A stretch of 64,000 nt of DNA from Lepus europaeus (GCF_033115175.1 NC_084834.1:118044275-118108274), one strand, 5' to 3'; positions 35,440-48,118 are shown, numbered from the stretch's first letter. Notes: a model not told the origin generated them from the sequence alone. A program made the numbers and translations.

Positions 35440-36790
35440 TCTTCTTGGATTTTGAGAATAGGCCTTGTTGGTGTTGTGGTGTGTCTGGCACATAGTTCGT
35501 AGCCAATATCCAAGTCAGGCAGTGGAGTTGTGAGATCAGTGCAAGCTCCGTGAGGTGGGAGGATTTAGAGACCCCTAGCTGTTGCCCAGATCCAGAGCTT
35601 CAATCATTGCACGGATGTTAGCTGGAGGGGGTGGGACCCATGGATGCTGCCTGAAAGAGTAGTTGGATATGTGAGTGACATTGACTCTGTAATAGCAGAA
35701 CATACTGCCTGAGACCGCTCTCTGCATGCTGTTTACTTTGGGTTGTGTGCAGCTATCTCAGGCCTTAGAACTGGTGAGATGCCAAACTCTGGCAGCTTCT
35801 GTGGGAGGGACAGTAGCCCAGAGCCCCAACCTCCATACTGAGCCCAGGCCACGTGGGGACTCTGTAGGGCAGTGAGCCCAGCAAGCCGGAGTATTATACT
35901 GTGCTTGGCTTAGCATAAAGAGCTCAGCTGCAAGTGCCTTGGACCAAGGTGTTGCTGGGGTTGATGGAGCACTTAAAACTTAGACCTGAGCTCCAAGTGT
36001 ACCCTGGTGGGTCTGGGGAGGGCAGGCCATAGTTGGTGTTTGGAGAAGGAGTCCAGATGAATATCCATGATGGGCATGGTAGAGGACATCTGGCTACTGT
36101 TTGGGAGGGGGGGATGTTGGAGCCTACTGGTCAGTTTACAGTCCCTTCACTCACCAAGTTGGGTGTCCTGTCCAGAGCATCAACTCATTCCGTACTGCAA
36201 CTTCCAACCCTACTGTAAGATCCATCATCCATGTGCAGCAAGGTCTGATCCTCTGTAGTCATACACAGTGTGTGCACAGGAATCCAGCCACAACTTGAAC
36301 TTTTTCAAGTGGTTGTGAAATGGAAGGGCGTGGGGAAAATGTGGTCCCCCACTGTCCACTATGCAGCAGATAACAGTATGGGCTTTGATTTTGGGGCTAC
36401 TACTTTCTTGTTTGGCCTTGCTGCACCTGTGGCACTCAGCTTGCCCTGCTAGCTTTCAGAAATGTCTTTCTAGGATGGACTCAAAGCCAGCCAGGACTGT
36501 GGGTTTCTCCTGCAGACCATGTGGCTGGTTCATATTACTGGTATGGGTTGGGTGCCTTCTTAACCTTTTTTTTTCCACCTGAGAGCAGATGAAGCAGGAG
36601 CTGCAGCTGCTGGTGTCAGCAGCCAGACAACATTTCTGTCGTCTGTCTTCTTTGGACTTTCTGAGCTGTTCCATCAATAATTTGCTGGAGCCTTAGCTCT
36701 TGTGTAGAACCTTGCTATTTGAATGAAATTGATGTTTTTGGGGAGGTAATCACCGGAACTTCTGACTCAGCCACCATATTTCAACCAGAG
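35440..36790 (-). repeat. Old L1 5' UTR-like block
   Basis: A 1.35-kb GC-richer block directly beyond the ORF2 fragment. Its right end reads aatatggtggctgagtcag on the minus strand, like the 5' terminus of old mammalian L1 with a YY1-type site, and internal phrases (gagttgtgagatcagtgc, gatttagagacccctagctg) recall old L1 5' UTRs. ORF1, the endonuclease and most of the RT are absent between it and 35385, implying internal deletion or two adjacent insertions. Chance frames up to 73 codons are not genes. Confidence 0.5.
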
Positions 36791-36917
36791 TGTTCACTGA
36801 TTCTTTTCATGATTGTGGTGTTGGATGTAGACTATGGAAGGTATCTCTTTATACATTGACAGAGAGGAATATACCATGAGTCAATAATGCAAAAAATATT
36901 AAAATTGAAAATTCTAG

Positions 36918-37020
36918 GAGTGGGCATTTAGACAATTGGTTAAGAAGCCTACATCCCACATTAGAATATCTGGGATGAGTTCCAGGCTCCTGCTACTGAG
37001 GTACCCCTTCAGCATTTTCT
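36918..37020 (+). repeat. Partial old CSINE (head only)
   Basis: gtgggcatttagacaattgg-ttaagaagcc with atcccacattagaatatctg. The body and tail are missing. Confidence 0.5.
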
Positions 37021-38954
37021 AAGCCCCTAAACCTTAAAACTAACAAATGCTTCTGTTTTTCTTAGAAATATTATGTTTATTAAGAAGAAAATGAGACCCA
37101 AAATTGGATAAAGGCTATCATGAGAATTCACTGGTGAAGTAAGCAGCATGAAACACAAAAATGAAACACATATATCCCAAAGAGGCAATTTGGATATTTG
37201 AGATGAGGTGTACCAAATGGATAGTGTAATTTTTTACCAAATGCCAGCATCAATAGGTATCAATCAGTGGCAAATGACTGCTTGTTTTATATAGTTGAAA
37301 TAAGATGAATGAAGTATGACTTCATGAATTCACAGTTTATTGCTGTACAAATACTCTTTTTTATTTTGTTGTGTTTTCTTTTTTTGTTTGTTTTTTTATT
37401 GATGCTCAAAGAGGAGAGAATATGAGGACAAATTTTCAGAGGAAAGTGCTGTGTAGATGAGACACATTAACCACGGAATAGCTACAATTTATTTCAGTTG
37501 CTTAGTTGGGATAGAAGCCGGCTTTTGTGAGCACAAACTGTAATTGGAGTTTGAGGTAGACCTTTCTCAGAGAGGTTCTTAGAAGACACGGCTTGAACAA
37601 AGTAGAGAATTCAGTGAGATCCGTCAATGCCATCGCTCTAAGTTTGGCAGAAAGCCACCCTACCAAGGCCTAAACTATCAATGTGACTTCCAAACCTTGG
37701 GATTACGTGTTCTGCAGTTTAAGAGTTGAGGTCCAGGATTCACCTGTGTGGTTTGATTTGATATGACTGTGGCTTCTCATATGGACAAGGATTACCCTTC
37801 ATGTTTGTATCACTGCAGTGCGTCTCACTTCCATGGCAAATCATTTTAAAGCTACTACCTGCCACTTGTCATCTTAGTGTGCTAGCCTTTGAAACTTAGA
37901 TGTCATTTAAAATTTAAAATATACAGTTAGGTATATAAATAGATATATGGAAATCCTACGTTGAGAAAAATTTTAAGAAGTCAATAAAGATTATATTTTC
38001 GACCACTAAATTAACTAAAAACTTCAAACAAAAGTTAAATTCATTCTTAGAACAAGATGCCTCCTTTATATTTGGCACATTTCAGCATGAATATTGCATT
38101 TTCCATACTGATTATAAAATAGATACAACCAACAGGTAGAAAATAAAACTTAGAGAATAAACCTTACTATATTAATTTGTGAAATTCCTATACTTAACAA
38201 CATCTTAAAGTAGAGAAAAAATAGACATAGATAAACAGAATGCTGTTCATTCACGCAGATATCTGAAAAATAGAAAAACCCTGAGTTTAAGTTCAATTAT
38301 CAAGTAATTTTATAAAATAACATAATATATTCTTTGCAATATGTGTATATAATTTATATAGTCACAATACTTTAAAAGTACTAGTATCTCAGAATATTAA
38401 ATAGAACAGCTCTTTTATATTTTTTCCTGTCATTTAGAGTAGAGAGCCTCTCATATATTTCAGAGATTAGAGACGCATCCAAATATGAACATAAACTCTG
38501 TTTCGACAACACTTTGATTATGAAAGATGCTTAAAGCATCTAAACATAATAAAGTGATTTAAAATGTATTTACAATGCTATGTATTGTATACATGACATT
38601 GTGCAATGTAGTATGGATATGATAACTGTAAATGATTATCTACAAACACCACATATATGGTATTGAGTAAAAAAAAAATTGCCATGGTATTTCCATTTAT
38701 TTGGTGTTGGTTAAAGCTAGAATTCACTTTCCCTAAGTTAAGAGAGTATGGAAGTGAAGTCATTCCATAGGGAAAGTCAAGGATCTTCTATCTTTTTACT
38801 CATAATTATTCAATGACTTAAACAAAGACTCATGGCTTCTATTGTCTTTATATACCTCAATTGGAGTTCTAAAATCAAATTCACAATGCTACTCTCTGAC
38901 ACCAAGGTCATGGAAGATTCTCAAGCTATTATGCACATTGATCTTTCTTTCAGT
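37021..38954. other. Unique AT-rich sequence
   Basis: No repeat or coding frame recognised. Confidence 0.45.
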
Positions 38955-39222
38955 TTGAGAAGAGAGAGAGCGAGCGAGCGAGAGAGCTCCAAGTGGAAGC
39001 TTGGAGCTGGGACCTAGGAATTCAAACCATGTCTCCCATATGTGTGGGTTGCAGGAACCCAACTACATGACTCATCACCTGATGTTCCCCAGGGTGAACA
39101 GTAGCAGAAAGCACAAAGTGGGCGCTGGGCCAGGACCTGACCTCAGCCAGGAAACTCTAGTAGGGGACATGAAGGTTGTTACTGGTGATTTTACTACCAC
39201 GCCACAGTCCTGTGCCTTTTAT
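38955..39222 (-). repeat. Old CSINE
   Basis: (GA/GCGA) tail complement, agcttggagctgggacctag, gcaggaacccaactacatga, and atttta-ctaccacgccacag at the head. Diverged. Confidence 0.6.
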
Positions 39223-39739
39223 GCACTTTTAAGTAATTAAACTGTCTTCATAATCTAAGAAGGCAGACATATAAGTAGGTAGATAAATGATATTATAATA
39301 TTCATTATAATCAGACATTGCATAATGATGTTTTGGTGAACAATAGCCTGTGTATATTATGGTAATCTCATAAGATTATAGTGAAGCTAAAAGGTGCCTA
39401 CATGTCAGTGATGTCACATCTGTCATATGTCCTGGTACAATGCAATACTCACATGTTTGTGACACTGGTGTAAAGAGACTCAATGTACTACCAGTCTTAC
39501 AAATACATAGCAATGCTGTAATGTACAGTGGATAATATTTGTGATAATAATAAATGCTTACTAGCTTATATATTTGCTATATTATATCTTACTAATTGAG
39601 CATGTCTATTTCTACTCACTAAAGGAAAATATTGACTGTATGAGAATATTCAGTGTGATGCCAGCAGCAGCATCATTCCATGTTTACTATGTCTCAACTG
39701 CATCATTTTCCTTGGTTTGATTTAATCTCTTGCTGTTTT

Positions 39740-41330
39740 GTGCATCACAGCCCTTGAGCATACAAAGCCCACTGCTAAAATTTACCAGTCAAGGATGAAA
39801 AGTGGACCCAGATGTGATTAAAGACTATGAAAGTGGGAAATCAGTGATGATTATTCCAGTCAGCCATGTCTCATTGTACCAAAGCTATGATCTTAAAGAA
39901 TAAGAACAAAGTCACAGAAGCTGTGAAAACATAGGATTCATTGCAGGCATTCAAATTACAAAAAATCTGAAGAGAGCCTGTCTCAGATATGGGTAAACTT
40001 CTAGTGACCTGAATTGAATGCCGGACCCAGAAGTGTATCACTGGCATTATCATGATGATCATAGCCATAGAAAATGAATATTTGTGATCTTGAAAGAAAA
40101 ATGTGGACACATTACCATGTACAATTTTCTGTTGTCTCTGTGTGATTTGAATGCCCCAAGAACCACTATTTATCACATAATATGAAGAGCTGAGGTGAAG
40201 GTCACTGTAGAATCCTTGGAGACTATATAAGCTGATTGTGGAAGAAAAGTTTTCACCAAAACAAATATTCAATATAGATACAATCTTCCTAGTCTGAAAT
40301 TACTTAAATCCATAAGGAGACCAAATCGATGACTGGTTTCAAGGCTTTTCAGGATAAATTAGTAGTGTTGCTTGGGCGAAATGTTGCAGACTAAATACTG
40401 AAAGCGTTTATGATCTGCCTGTGCTGCGGTTCACTTGGCTAATCCTCCGCCTGTGGTGCCGGCACCCCAGGGTTCTAGTCCCGGTTGGGGCACCGGATAC
40501 TGTCCCGGTTGCTTCTCTTCCAGGCCAGCTCTCTGCTGTGGTCCGGGAAGGCAGTGGAGGATGGCCCAAGTGCTTGAACCCTGCACCCACACGGGAGACC
40601 AGGAGGAAGCACCCGGCTCCTTGCTTTGGATGGGTGCAGCGCCAACCAACGGAAGAGGAAGACCTTTCTCTCTGTCTCTCTCTCACTTTCTAACTCTACC
40701 TGCCAAAAAAAAAAAAAGCATTTATGATCTAGAACAAAGAGAAATACATGGCCTGGAAATGTATCAGTAAGTGCACATTGCCAGTGCACTATAGGGGCAA
40801 TGAGAACTCATAGATTACTCAGCTCCTGATATGAGACAACCCTCTTAAATTGCTCTACCAAAAAAAAAGAGAAGCACTGCCTAGAGATTAACACAACTTT
40901 TGAAATTTGGGTTGTAGATAATGCTTCTGCATCCTCCTTTCACTACTGATCTTAATTTTCCATATCAAATTCATGTTTCTGCCTCTTAGCACCACTTCTT
41001 GGAGCCAACCAATAGAAGACAGTGTTACAGCACATTTGAAGGTCAAGTACCCGAGGTCGTTTGCCCTTGTCTTTTCCTGCACCTTAAAAGAATGGAGAGA
41101 AAACACAGATGCAATTCCAGGAAGACTAAAATATCTGTAACTGGGGCAAGGAACTGGCTTGGGCTTGGAGTGATGTCACCAGGGAGAATGTGATTAGCTT
41201 CTGGAAGAAGGCACTCAAGAGGTTCTCCCAGCAACTCCAAAGGATTGACCAAAGTTGCAAAATTTGCAAAAATCAACAGAACTGTCGCTGATATGAGAAA
41301 AACGGTAAAATTATGAAACAGTTAGCCATG
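39740..41330 (+). pseudogene. Decayed Tigger/pogo transposase
   Basis: Fragments in shifting frames resemble the CENPB-type helix-turn-helix (IKDYESGKS near 39815-39845), a later IVEEKFSPKQIFNID stretch (40235-40281) that includes the first catalytic Asp region, and the C-terminal part near 41085-41270. Many stops and frameshifts are present, and a CSINE splits it at 40417-40717. Non-functional. Confidence 0.55.
40417..40717 (+). repeat. CSINE with target-site duplication
   Basis: gcctgtgctgcggttcactt head to cctgccaaaaaaaa. Flanked by gcgtttatgatct (40404-40416) and gcatttatgatct (40718-40730), one mismatch. The body has a ~25-bp deletion before the CT tract. Confidence 0.95.
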
Positions 41331-41494
41331 ATTAATTCATTAGGAAATACAAAATGTTTAATAGATTTAGTGTAACTTGAGTGTGTAGTGTGTATAACAT
41401 CGACAGCAGTGATCCAAGACTTCATATTCACTCACCCCTCACTGAGTCATGCAGAACAATTTCCAGTCCTTTAGATGCCACTCATGTTAAATTT

Positions 41495-42165
41495 CTTTAT
41501 AGTCAGGGTCAGTATTATTGCCGGTAAAGCCAGCATCTGCAACACTGGCCTCCCATTTGGGCTCCATTTCAAATCCCAGCTGCTGCACTTCTGACCCAGC
41601 TCCTTCCTAACAGGCCACAGAAAGAAATGGAGAATGGCTGAAGTCCTCGGGGCTGTGCACTCACGTGGAAAACCAGAATGAAACTCCTGGCTTTGGCCTG
41701 GACATTGTGACCATTTGGGGGGCAGACTGGTAGAGAGAACACCTCTTTCTTTCTGTCTCTCTTCCTTTGTTTCTCCCTCTGCAACTCTGCATTTTTTTTT
41801 GACAGGCAGAGTGGACAGTGAGAGAGAGAGAGACAGAGAGGTCTTCCTTTGCCGTTGGTTCACCCTCCCATGGCCGCCGCAGCCGTCGCGCTGTGGCCGG
41901 CAAACCGCGCTGATCTGAAGGCAGGAGCCAGGTGCTTCTCCTGGTCTCCCATGGGGTGCAGGGCCCAAGCACTTGGGTCATCCTCCACTGCACTCTCGGG
42001 CCACAGCAGAGAGTTGGTCTGGAAGAGGGACAACCATGACTGAATCTCGCACCCAGACCGGGACTAGAACTCAGTGTGCCGGAGCCACTAGGCGGAGGAT
42101 TAGCCTGTTGAGCTACGGCACCGGCCATAAATCTGCATTTTAAATAAATAAATAATTAAATAATT
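41495..42165 (+). repeat. Old CSINE split by a young CSINE
   Basis: The old body runs 41495-41793 (agccagcatctgcaacactg to ctctgcaactctgcat). Its tail resumes at 42128-42165 (tctgcattttaaataaataa). Confidence 0.75.
41794..42127 (-). repeat. Young CSINE nested in old CSINE tail
   Basis: gacaggcagagtggacagtg to gctacggcaccggcc. Flanked by aactctgcattt-like copies (about 41783 and 42129). Confidence 0.9.
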
Positions 42166-42289
42166 TGCTTTCTTACTTAAATGCTTATGGATAACTGATG
42201 CCTTATTATAACATATTTTATCATAACTATTTATGATAAATTACCCATTTTCATATTTTACCATAACCTTTGTTTGCTTGAACATATTA

Positions 42290-42304
42290 AGATACATGAA
42301 TATT
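42290..42304. repeat. Target-site duplication, left copy (element B)
   Basis: agatacatgaatatt. The right copy at 44476-44490 differs by one base (a to g). Confidence 0.8.
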
Positions 42305-42788
42305 AACCAATGATCCTAAGAGTGGCATTAACCAGGTCTGAGCAATATACTGCATTAAGTGGGGAAGAGGACCATCAGTACACACAGGTTGACAGTAGAG
42401 CCATTGGAGGTAGAGTAGAGGTTATGATTACGAAGGAATGAGGCCCAAGTACTCTAGACAGGGTCTAGAACAAAGGACAGAGTCATTAATAGAGGAGCTA
42501 AAAAAGGTGCTGGCTAAGCTACAATTAAGTTTTCTGTTTGAGAGGCAAATAGAACCTGAAACAAAGGGCTTGATAATGATCTGTTGGGCTTTAGGCCTTG
42601 TAAGTTAAGAGGCCCAGACCTATCTATCACTTCACATGGGCTACATCCTAAGGGAGGAATGAACCTCCTAGGGGAAGGCACTCTGTTGACTTTCATTACT
42701 TGGCTGGCCTGGGAGGAGAGCTGGCCAGGTAAAGGCAGGTGGCATCTCTAACAAGAAATTTACAGTTCTGCCTGCAATGTTGCTGACC

Positions 42789-43167
42789 CTACATGGCCGT
42801 CCCCAGAGCTGCAGTGGTCACTTTGGAAGCTGGGCTGAGTGAAGGGCTTTTCAGCTTAGAGCCAATAAGATCTGTGGCTCTGACCAGGGCATCCTTCGTC
42901 TCCAGAGCAGGTCCATTTTCAGTGATCCAACTCTTGGCAGAGCTGCCAGGGCTCTTCACAAGCTGACTTCTGCTGAAGCCCAGGCTTACCACATTGAAAG
43001 CCACTGCAGTAGACTGGCCTGTTGGGTCTCCTTGAGGGCAGATCACTGTACAGATCAGCCATTAATAGGCCTGCCACCCGTTGCTTCTGGTGCCTAGCTT
43101 TCTTTTCCTCCTGATTTGTGTTAAAGCAGAGCAGAGGATGCAAGTCAAGGGAGTGCCCAAGTCCCAT
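42789..43167 (-). pseudogene. Gag nucleocapsid-like remnant, copy B
   Basis: The same region as in element A, with CGKPG and CQELDH retained and a stop codon directly after the second (a Trp codon in A). About five amino-acid replacements in the first 83 codons relative to copy A. No sign of selection for the frame. Confidence 0.45.
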
Positions 43168-44350
43168 CTCTAATCTTTGGTGGCCTGAACTACAAGTCTA
43201 TAGTCACAGGCATGTTCTGTAGTAGTTATTCTAAGGTAGACAATGCCCATGAGGAAAATTATATTCTCACTTTAAAACTTTCTTTCCCTTTGGTCTGAAA
43301 GGGAGGTTTTTTCTACTTTCTGTTTACTTCACTGATGGCGAAGTAAATCTAGCTATGAGATTATTATTTAAGCTCTTATTTTGGCTATGCTATTACAGAA
43401 AAATGTTAGTCATCTCTTTTATAAGGTCTAAAGATTAAATTGTGCCTCCTACAGATTCCTTCATAATAGAATTAGTTTCCTACCTTGAGGTGAATAGAGA
43501 AATGAAAGAACAAGTTGGGCTTAGAATAGAGAAATGAGGGAGCAAGTCCTAGATCACTTGCTGACAATAGCAATATCACATGAATACTTAGCAAACAGTT
43601 TCAACCATTAGATAACAACTTAAGAAAACATTTACCAGAAGGTCCAATGCCTTCTATAAATTTTAAGAATCATGTATTTGAAAACACCTCTTAAATATCT
43701 AACATGGTGTAGTTTGTTTAACCAGTAAACTTAAGCACAAACATATAAAACGTTTTTAGTTTCTTTCTACCAACAAGTATAAAACATATGATGCAGAGAT
43801 TCAGGTCACACAAATTAAAATGTATCTTTGATTGATTTTAGCAGCTTAAATTTATGGACAATCTTATCTATAAGCCAATTAAAATAAAATTCTTAATAAA
43901 ATTTTCTCATGTGGACATACAATATGTACACACATATACCATAGCATAATAGACTAATATAGCAATTTTAATAATAGCTCTTAAAATCTTTAACTCTTTT
44001 TGTTGATTGCCAATTGATTTGAATTGCTTTTTGTTTTTAGTAACCTCAGTTAACCATGAGTTGCCATGGACTTGGCAACTCATGACGAGAGCCTTGGGTG
44101 GTTGCTGGTGCCATAAACTAGAGTGTCAATTTGTTGGGTCAACAACAGGAGTCACTGTGCACTTGCTCCTCATGTGGGATCTCTGTCCTTAATGTGCTGT
44201 ACATTTTGATTTAATGCTATAGCTAGTACTCAAACATTATGTTTCACTTTGTGTTTCTATGTGGGTGCAAACTGTTGAAATCTTTACTTAATATGTACTA
44301 AATTGATCTTCTGTATATAAGGAGAATTGAAAATGAATCTTGATGTGAAT

Positions 44351-44412
44351 GGAAGGGGAGAGGGAGCGGGAGAGGGGAGAGTTGCGGGTGGGAGGGAAGT
44401 TAGAGGAGGGGG
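44351..44412 (+). other. G-rich 3' UTR tract of element B
   Basis: Runs of three to five G on the plus strand (ggggagagggagcgggag and following). Confidence 0.7.
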
Positions 44413-44475
44413 AAGCCATTGTAATCCATAAGCTGTACATTGGAAATTTATATTTATTAAATAAAAGTTAAAAAA

Positions 44476-44490
44476 AGATACATGAGTATT
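44476..44490. repeat. Target-site duplication, right copy (element B)
   Basis: agatacatgagtatt; see 42290-42304. Confidence 0.8.
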
Positions 44491-44989
44491 TACCTTTGTA
44501 ATACAGCTATTTTCAGCATCCCATACAGCATTATGCTCTTCAGGTTTCTGTCCTAAGAGCAGTAGGCTGTACTACTTGTCTCAGGTGTTTAGTGGATTAT
44601 ACAGTCTAGAGTTTTGTGAGTACATTCTATGACATTCATGCAAGATTTAAATCACCTAATAGCACAATTTCTTTCTCAGACGGCACCCCTGTAGTCAAGT
44701 AATACATGACTGTAGAAAATTGTCATTATATTGATGTATAACTACGGCCATTCACACAAGATAAAATATCTTATGAGTTATTTGTTAAAGTCATTTTTAT
44801 CTCATATCTGAAACAATGCGATGACTCTAATGTCTTTTGCAGCTTTAATGTATTATGATTTGTTTGTTATTATTTACTACAGGATGTCAAGGAAATCAGG
44901 TTTGTCAGCTGGAATGACAACCTTAATTGGGGGGAGGTAATTTTTTCCATCAATAGAGAACTGCTTGACATGATAATGAAACAACAATT

Positions 44990-45292
44990 TTGAGACTAGA
45001 TAATGCTGCATTTTAATTCAGCACCAACAACACTGCCTAGCTATGTGCATTTGGGCAGCCTATCCTATAAACCTAAGGTTTCTCATCCATAAATTTATCT
45101 TGGATGTTTATTGGGAGGAATTACAAGGAATGCATACAAAACCTTTAGCCCAATGAATCATTCATGATGGGCACTCAGTAAGCGGCAAATGTGATTAGAG
45201 TGTCAGAGCTTAGAGATTAAGGATGCCTAACACAGTGTCTCTCACATGGGTTTTCAATAGACAGTCATTGAGTCAATTGAATAAATCTATCA
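44990..45292 (+). repeat. MIR-type SINE remnants
   Basis: ctagctatgtgcatttgggc, cctaaggtttctcatccata and gatgggcactcagtaagcg match the MIR core order. 45215-45292 (acagtgtctctcacatgg, gagtcaattgaataaatc) looks like a second MIR/L2 tail. Confidence 0.55.
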
Positions 45293-45839
45293 ATGCCTGT
45301 ATTAGTGGTTAATAAAAAAGGACCTTTCTTATATATGAGTCCATTTATTTATAAGAGATGAAGAGAAGTGAGATTAAACCCACAGTATATTTAACTGCAT
45401 GTGAATCGTGTTATCAGGGATCTCTACTTCCAAAACATTATTATTTTGGAAGGACTTAGAAGTTCTGCTAGGTTCTTTGAGCATATTGGAAGAATGATGT
45501 CACAGAAATACCAAAGATTATTTGCACAAGCATCACTGAAATACCATGGAGATACAGGAAACAATATCACTGTTGGTCGTTTCTCATGGTATGATGATGT
45601 TTGACATCAGTTGTACTATGTGAATGCAGATCTGTGGTGTGATTTGGGGTTAAATTTGTGTCAAATTACAAGACCAAGGAGGTGAGTGTGAAGAGCTTTT
45701 GAATGCTTTCAACCACCTAATCATGAAGGAATGACCTGCTTTAATAGTGCTCTGAATCACATAACCAAGAAATATCATTCTAATAATTGTACCTCAATTT
45801 TATTTAATGGTAAAATTTACTGTTTTAATTAATTAATTA
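45293..45839. other. Unique AT-rich sequence
   Basis: Nothing recognised. A 67-codon plus frame at 45401 has no known domain. Confidence 0.4.
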
Positions 45840-46110
45840 TGAGGCAGAAAAACTGGGAAAGATAGATACAGACAGACAGCCTTCTCATCCACTTACTCAC
45901 TTCCCAAATACCCAACACGACTTGGGCTGGACAAGGGCAATGACAAGGAGTCACAAACATAATCTATGTCTCCCAGATAGTTAGCCTGCTACCTTGCAAG
46001 ATCTATGTGAGCAGTACACTGAAATAAGCAATCAGACATGGGAACTGAAGACAGAAACCAAGATATGGGATGGAGACATCTTAATTTGTAGGCCAAATAC
46101 TCAAATTAAG
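45840..46110 (-). repeat. Very old CSINE-like fragment
   Basis: gacagacagccttctcatcc, cttactcacttcccaaatac, atgtctcccagatagttagc and tgggatggagacatcttaat follow the order of a minus-strand CSINE, strongly diverged. Confidence 0.4.
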
Positions 46111-47092
46111 ATTTACTGCTAGAAAGATTATCTATCGTGTTGAATAAATTCATTGTCTGAGGAGTGTTGAGGGCTTTATAAAGTTTTTGAAAGAGCACCA
46201 GCTAATCGAATGAATGTTTAGGTAAATATTTAATTGAAGCATATATATTTTAATTCCTTAACAATGTATACATAGGTGGCTTTTTAATTATTATTTATAT
46301 GAATATGATGCAAAAAGTCATAGAGTTCTATAAAAACTCTTTTTAAATCAACAATTGATAGATGAGAGTAACTACATTTAAAATTTGCTGGAAGACTATT
46401 GGTAAAAGCACAACACACATGTCTAAGGTTTCCCTCTCTCTTTCTACTCAAGACCTCAAATTACAGAGTTTATATCACTACTCATGCTATAAGTTTTCTC
46501 AATGAAATGGGAAATATTTTCATCTATGTATTAGCTTCATTATCATGTAATTCAATGTGCATAAGTAAGGACGGGGAGTTTCAAAGGCAGGTTTAGAATG
46601 GCATTGTCTGTAATGAAACTATGCCCAATTTCAAATTACTAAGACAACATCAATTACACTTACAGGAAATTTACCTTGTTATTTCTAGATCACAAGCCAA
46701 AATCTCATTTGATCATGAAATGACTTTGTTGATCACAAAGGATTTTTTGTCAATGCTAAGAAAATTGATTTTCGTCATTATAGTCCTTAAAATCTTGTAA
46801 TAGCTTGAAAATTTACTATCTTTCAACATCTATAGTGATGGTTTCTGGCTTACAAATGACTGTAAAAAACACATTATTTTGACAAGATAACAAAAAATTT
46901 CATTTGAAAGATTTAACATCCTCTACTCTGTTTTATTCCCTTCATTTTCTTTCAACAATTGAAACATACAATTGTGTGTGTTTTTTACAGTATGATGTTC
47001 TGAAGTATCTATACAAAGGTAAATGGTTAATTATAGCTAATATATGTAATATAGCAAATAGTTTGTTAATTTTCTAGCAAGAACTCCTTTTT
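46111..47092. other. Unique AT-rich sequence
   Basis: Nothing recognised. Confidence 0.45.
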
Positions 47093-48118
47093 TAACTTTT
47101 ATTTAATAAATATAAATTTCCAAAGTACAGCTTTTGGATTACAGTGGCTTCCCCCCCCCCCATAACTTCCCTCCCACCCGCAACTTTCCCATCTCCCTCT
47201 CCCTCTCACACCCCATTCACATCAAGATTCATTTGCAATTATCTTTATATACTGAAGATCAATTTAGTATATATTAAGTAAAGATTGCAACAGTTTGCAC
47301 CCACACCGAAACACAAAGTGTGAAGTACTGGTTGAGTACTAGTTATAGCATTAATTCACATTGTACAACATATTAAGGACAGAGATCCTACATGGGCAGT
47401 AAGTGCACAGTGACTTCTGTTGTAGACTTAACAAATTGACAGTCTTGTTTATGGCATCAGTAATCACCCTAGGCTCTTGTCATGAGTTGCCAAGGCTATG
47501 GAAGCCTTTTGAGTTCTCCAATTCCAATCTTATTTAGACAAGTCATAGTCAAAGTGGAAGTTATCTCCTCCCCTCAGAGAAAGGTACTTCCTTCTTTGAT
47601 GGCCCGTTCTTTTCACTGAGATCTCACTCACAGAGATTTTTCATTTAGGTTTGGTTAGGTGTTTGTTGTTGTTGTTGTTTTTTTTTTTTTTTTTTTTTTT
47701 TTTTTGCCAGATTGTCTTGGCTTTCCCTGCCTAAAGTACTCTCATGGGCTTTTCAGCCAGATCTGAATATCTTAAGGGCTGATTCTGAGGCCAGAGTGCT
47801 ATTATTTAGGACATCTGCCATTCTATGAGTGCTGTGTATCCTGCTTCCCATATTGGATTGTTCTCTCTTTTTCATTGTGTCAGTTAGTACTAGCAGACAC
47901 TAGTCTTGTTTATGTAATCCCTTTGACTCTTAATCCTATGATTATGATCAACTGTGAACTGAAACTGATCACTCTGACTAGTGAGATGGCATTGGTAGAT
48001 GCCACCTTGATGGGATTGAATTGGAATCCCCTGGCACATTTCTAACTCTACCATTTGGGGCAAGTCTGATTGAGCATGTCCCAAACTGTACATCTCTTGA
48101 CTCTATTCACACTTTTCA
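47093..48118 (-). mobile_element. Element D: 5'-truncated L1 3' UTR with ordinary upstream sequence
   Basis: 47093-47530 is the same 3' tail as elements A-C, on the minus strand (acttttatttaataaatata, C-rich tract 47150-47214, gattgcaacagtttgcaccc). Beyond tcttatttagacaagtcata it departs from A-C and continues with different 3' UTR sequence (agagaaaggtacttccttct, gggcttttcagccagatctg), which I take to be the ordinary L1 version that adjoins ORF2 in leporid L1. It is the in-window control showing that the A-C middle segment is not part of every such element. Confidence 0.7.
47658..47705. repeat. (TTG)n then T-run simple repeat
   Basis: Four to five TTG units then about 35 T, inside element D. 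Confidence 0.9.

Larger units (their letters stand above)
42305..44475 (+). mobile_element. Element B: 5'-inverted copy of the element A family
   Basis: 42305-44040 is colinear and nearly identical with window positions 4590-6330 of element A, so it lies on the minus strand. 44055-44475 is the 3' tail on the plus strand, ending in the G-rich tract and ataaaagttaaaaaaa. Matching 15-bp duplications flank the whole, so this is one insertion made by twin priming. The consensus stretch between the two parts (A 4520-4590) is missing, as is typical. It contains no ORF1 and no ORF2. The junction at 44041-44084 is complex. Confidence 0.85.
39312..44712 (+). mobile_element. Tigger-type (pogo superfamily) DNA transposon, multiply interrupted
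   Basis: The left terminal region (cagacattgcataatgatg), subterminal text (ctcataagattatagtgaagc, aatactcacatgtttgtgac), a decayed transposase (39740-41330), a right subterminal part (about 41340-41490 and 44491-44712) and a right terminus ending tacatgactg occur in the order of a complete Tigger element. Removing inserted CSINEs and element B leaves about 2.2 kb, the usual size. Target TA is plausible only at the right end. Confidence 0.65.

Noticed and set aside
41471..42128. Frames of 155-165 codons on the minus strand
   Set aside because: They read through the antisense of two nested CSINEs. Similar proline/serine-rich frames appear in every GC-rich CSINE of the window.
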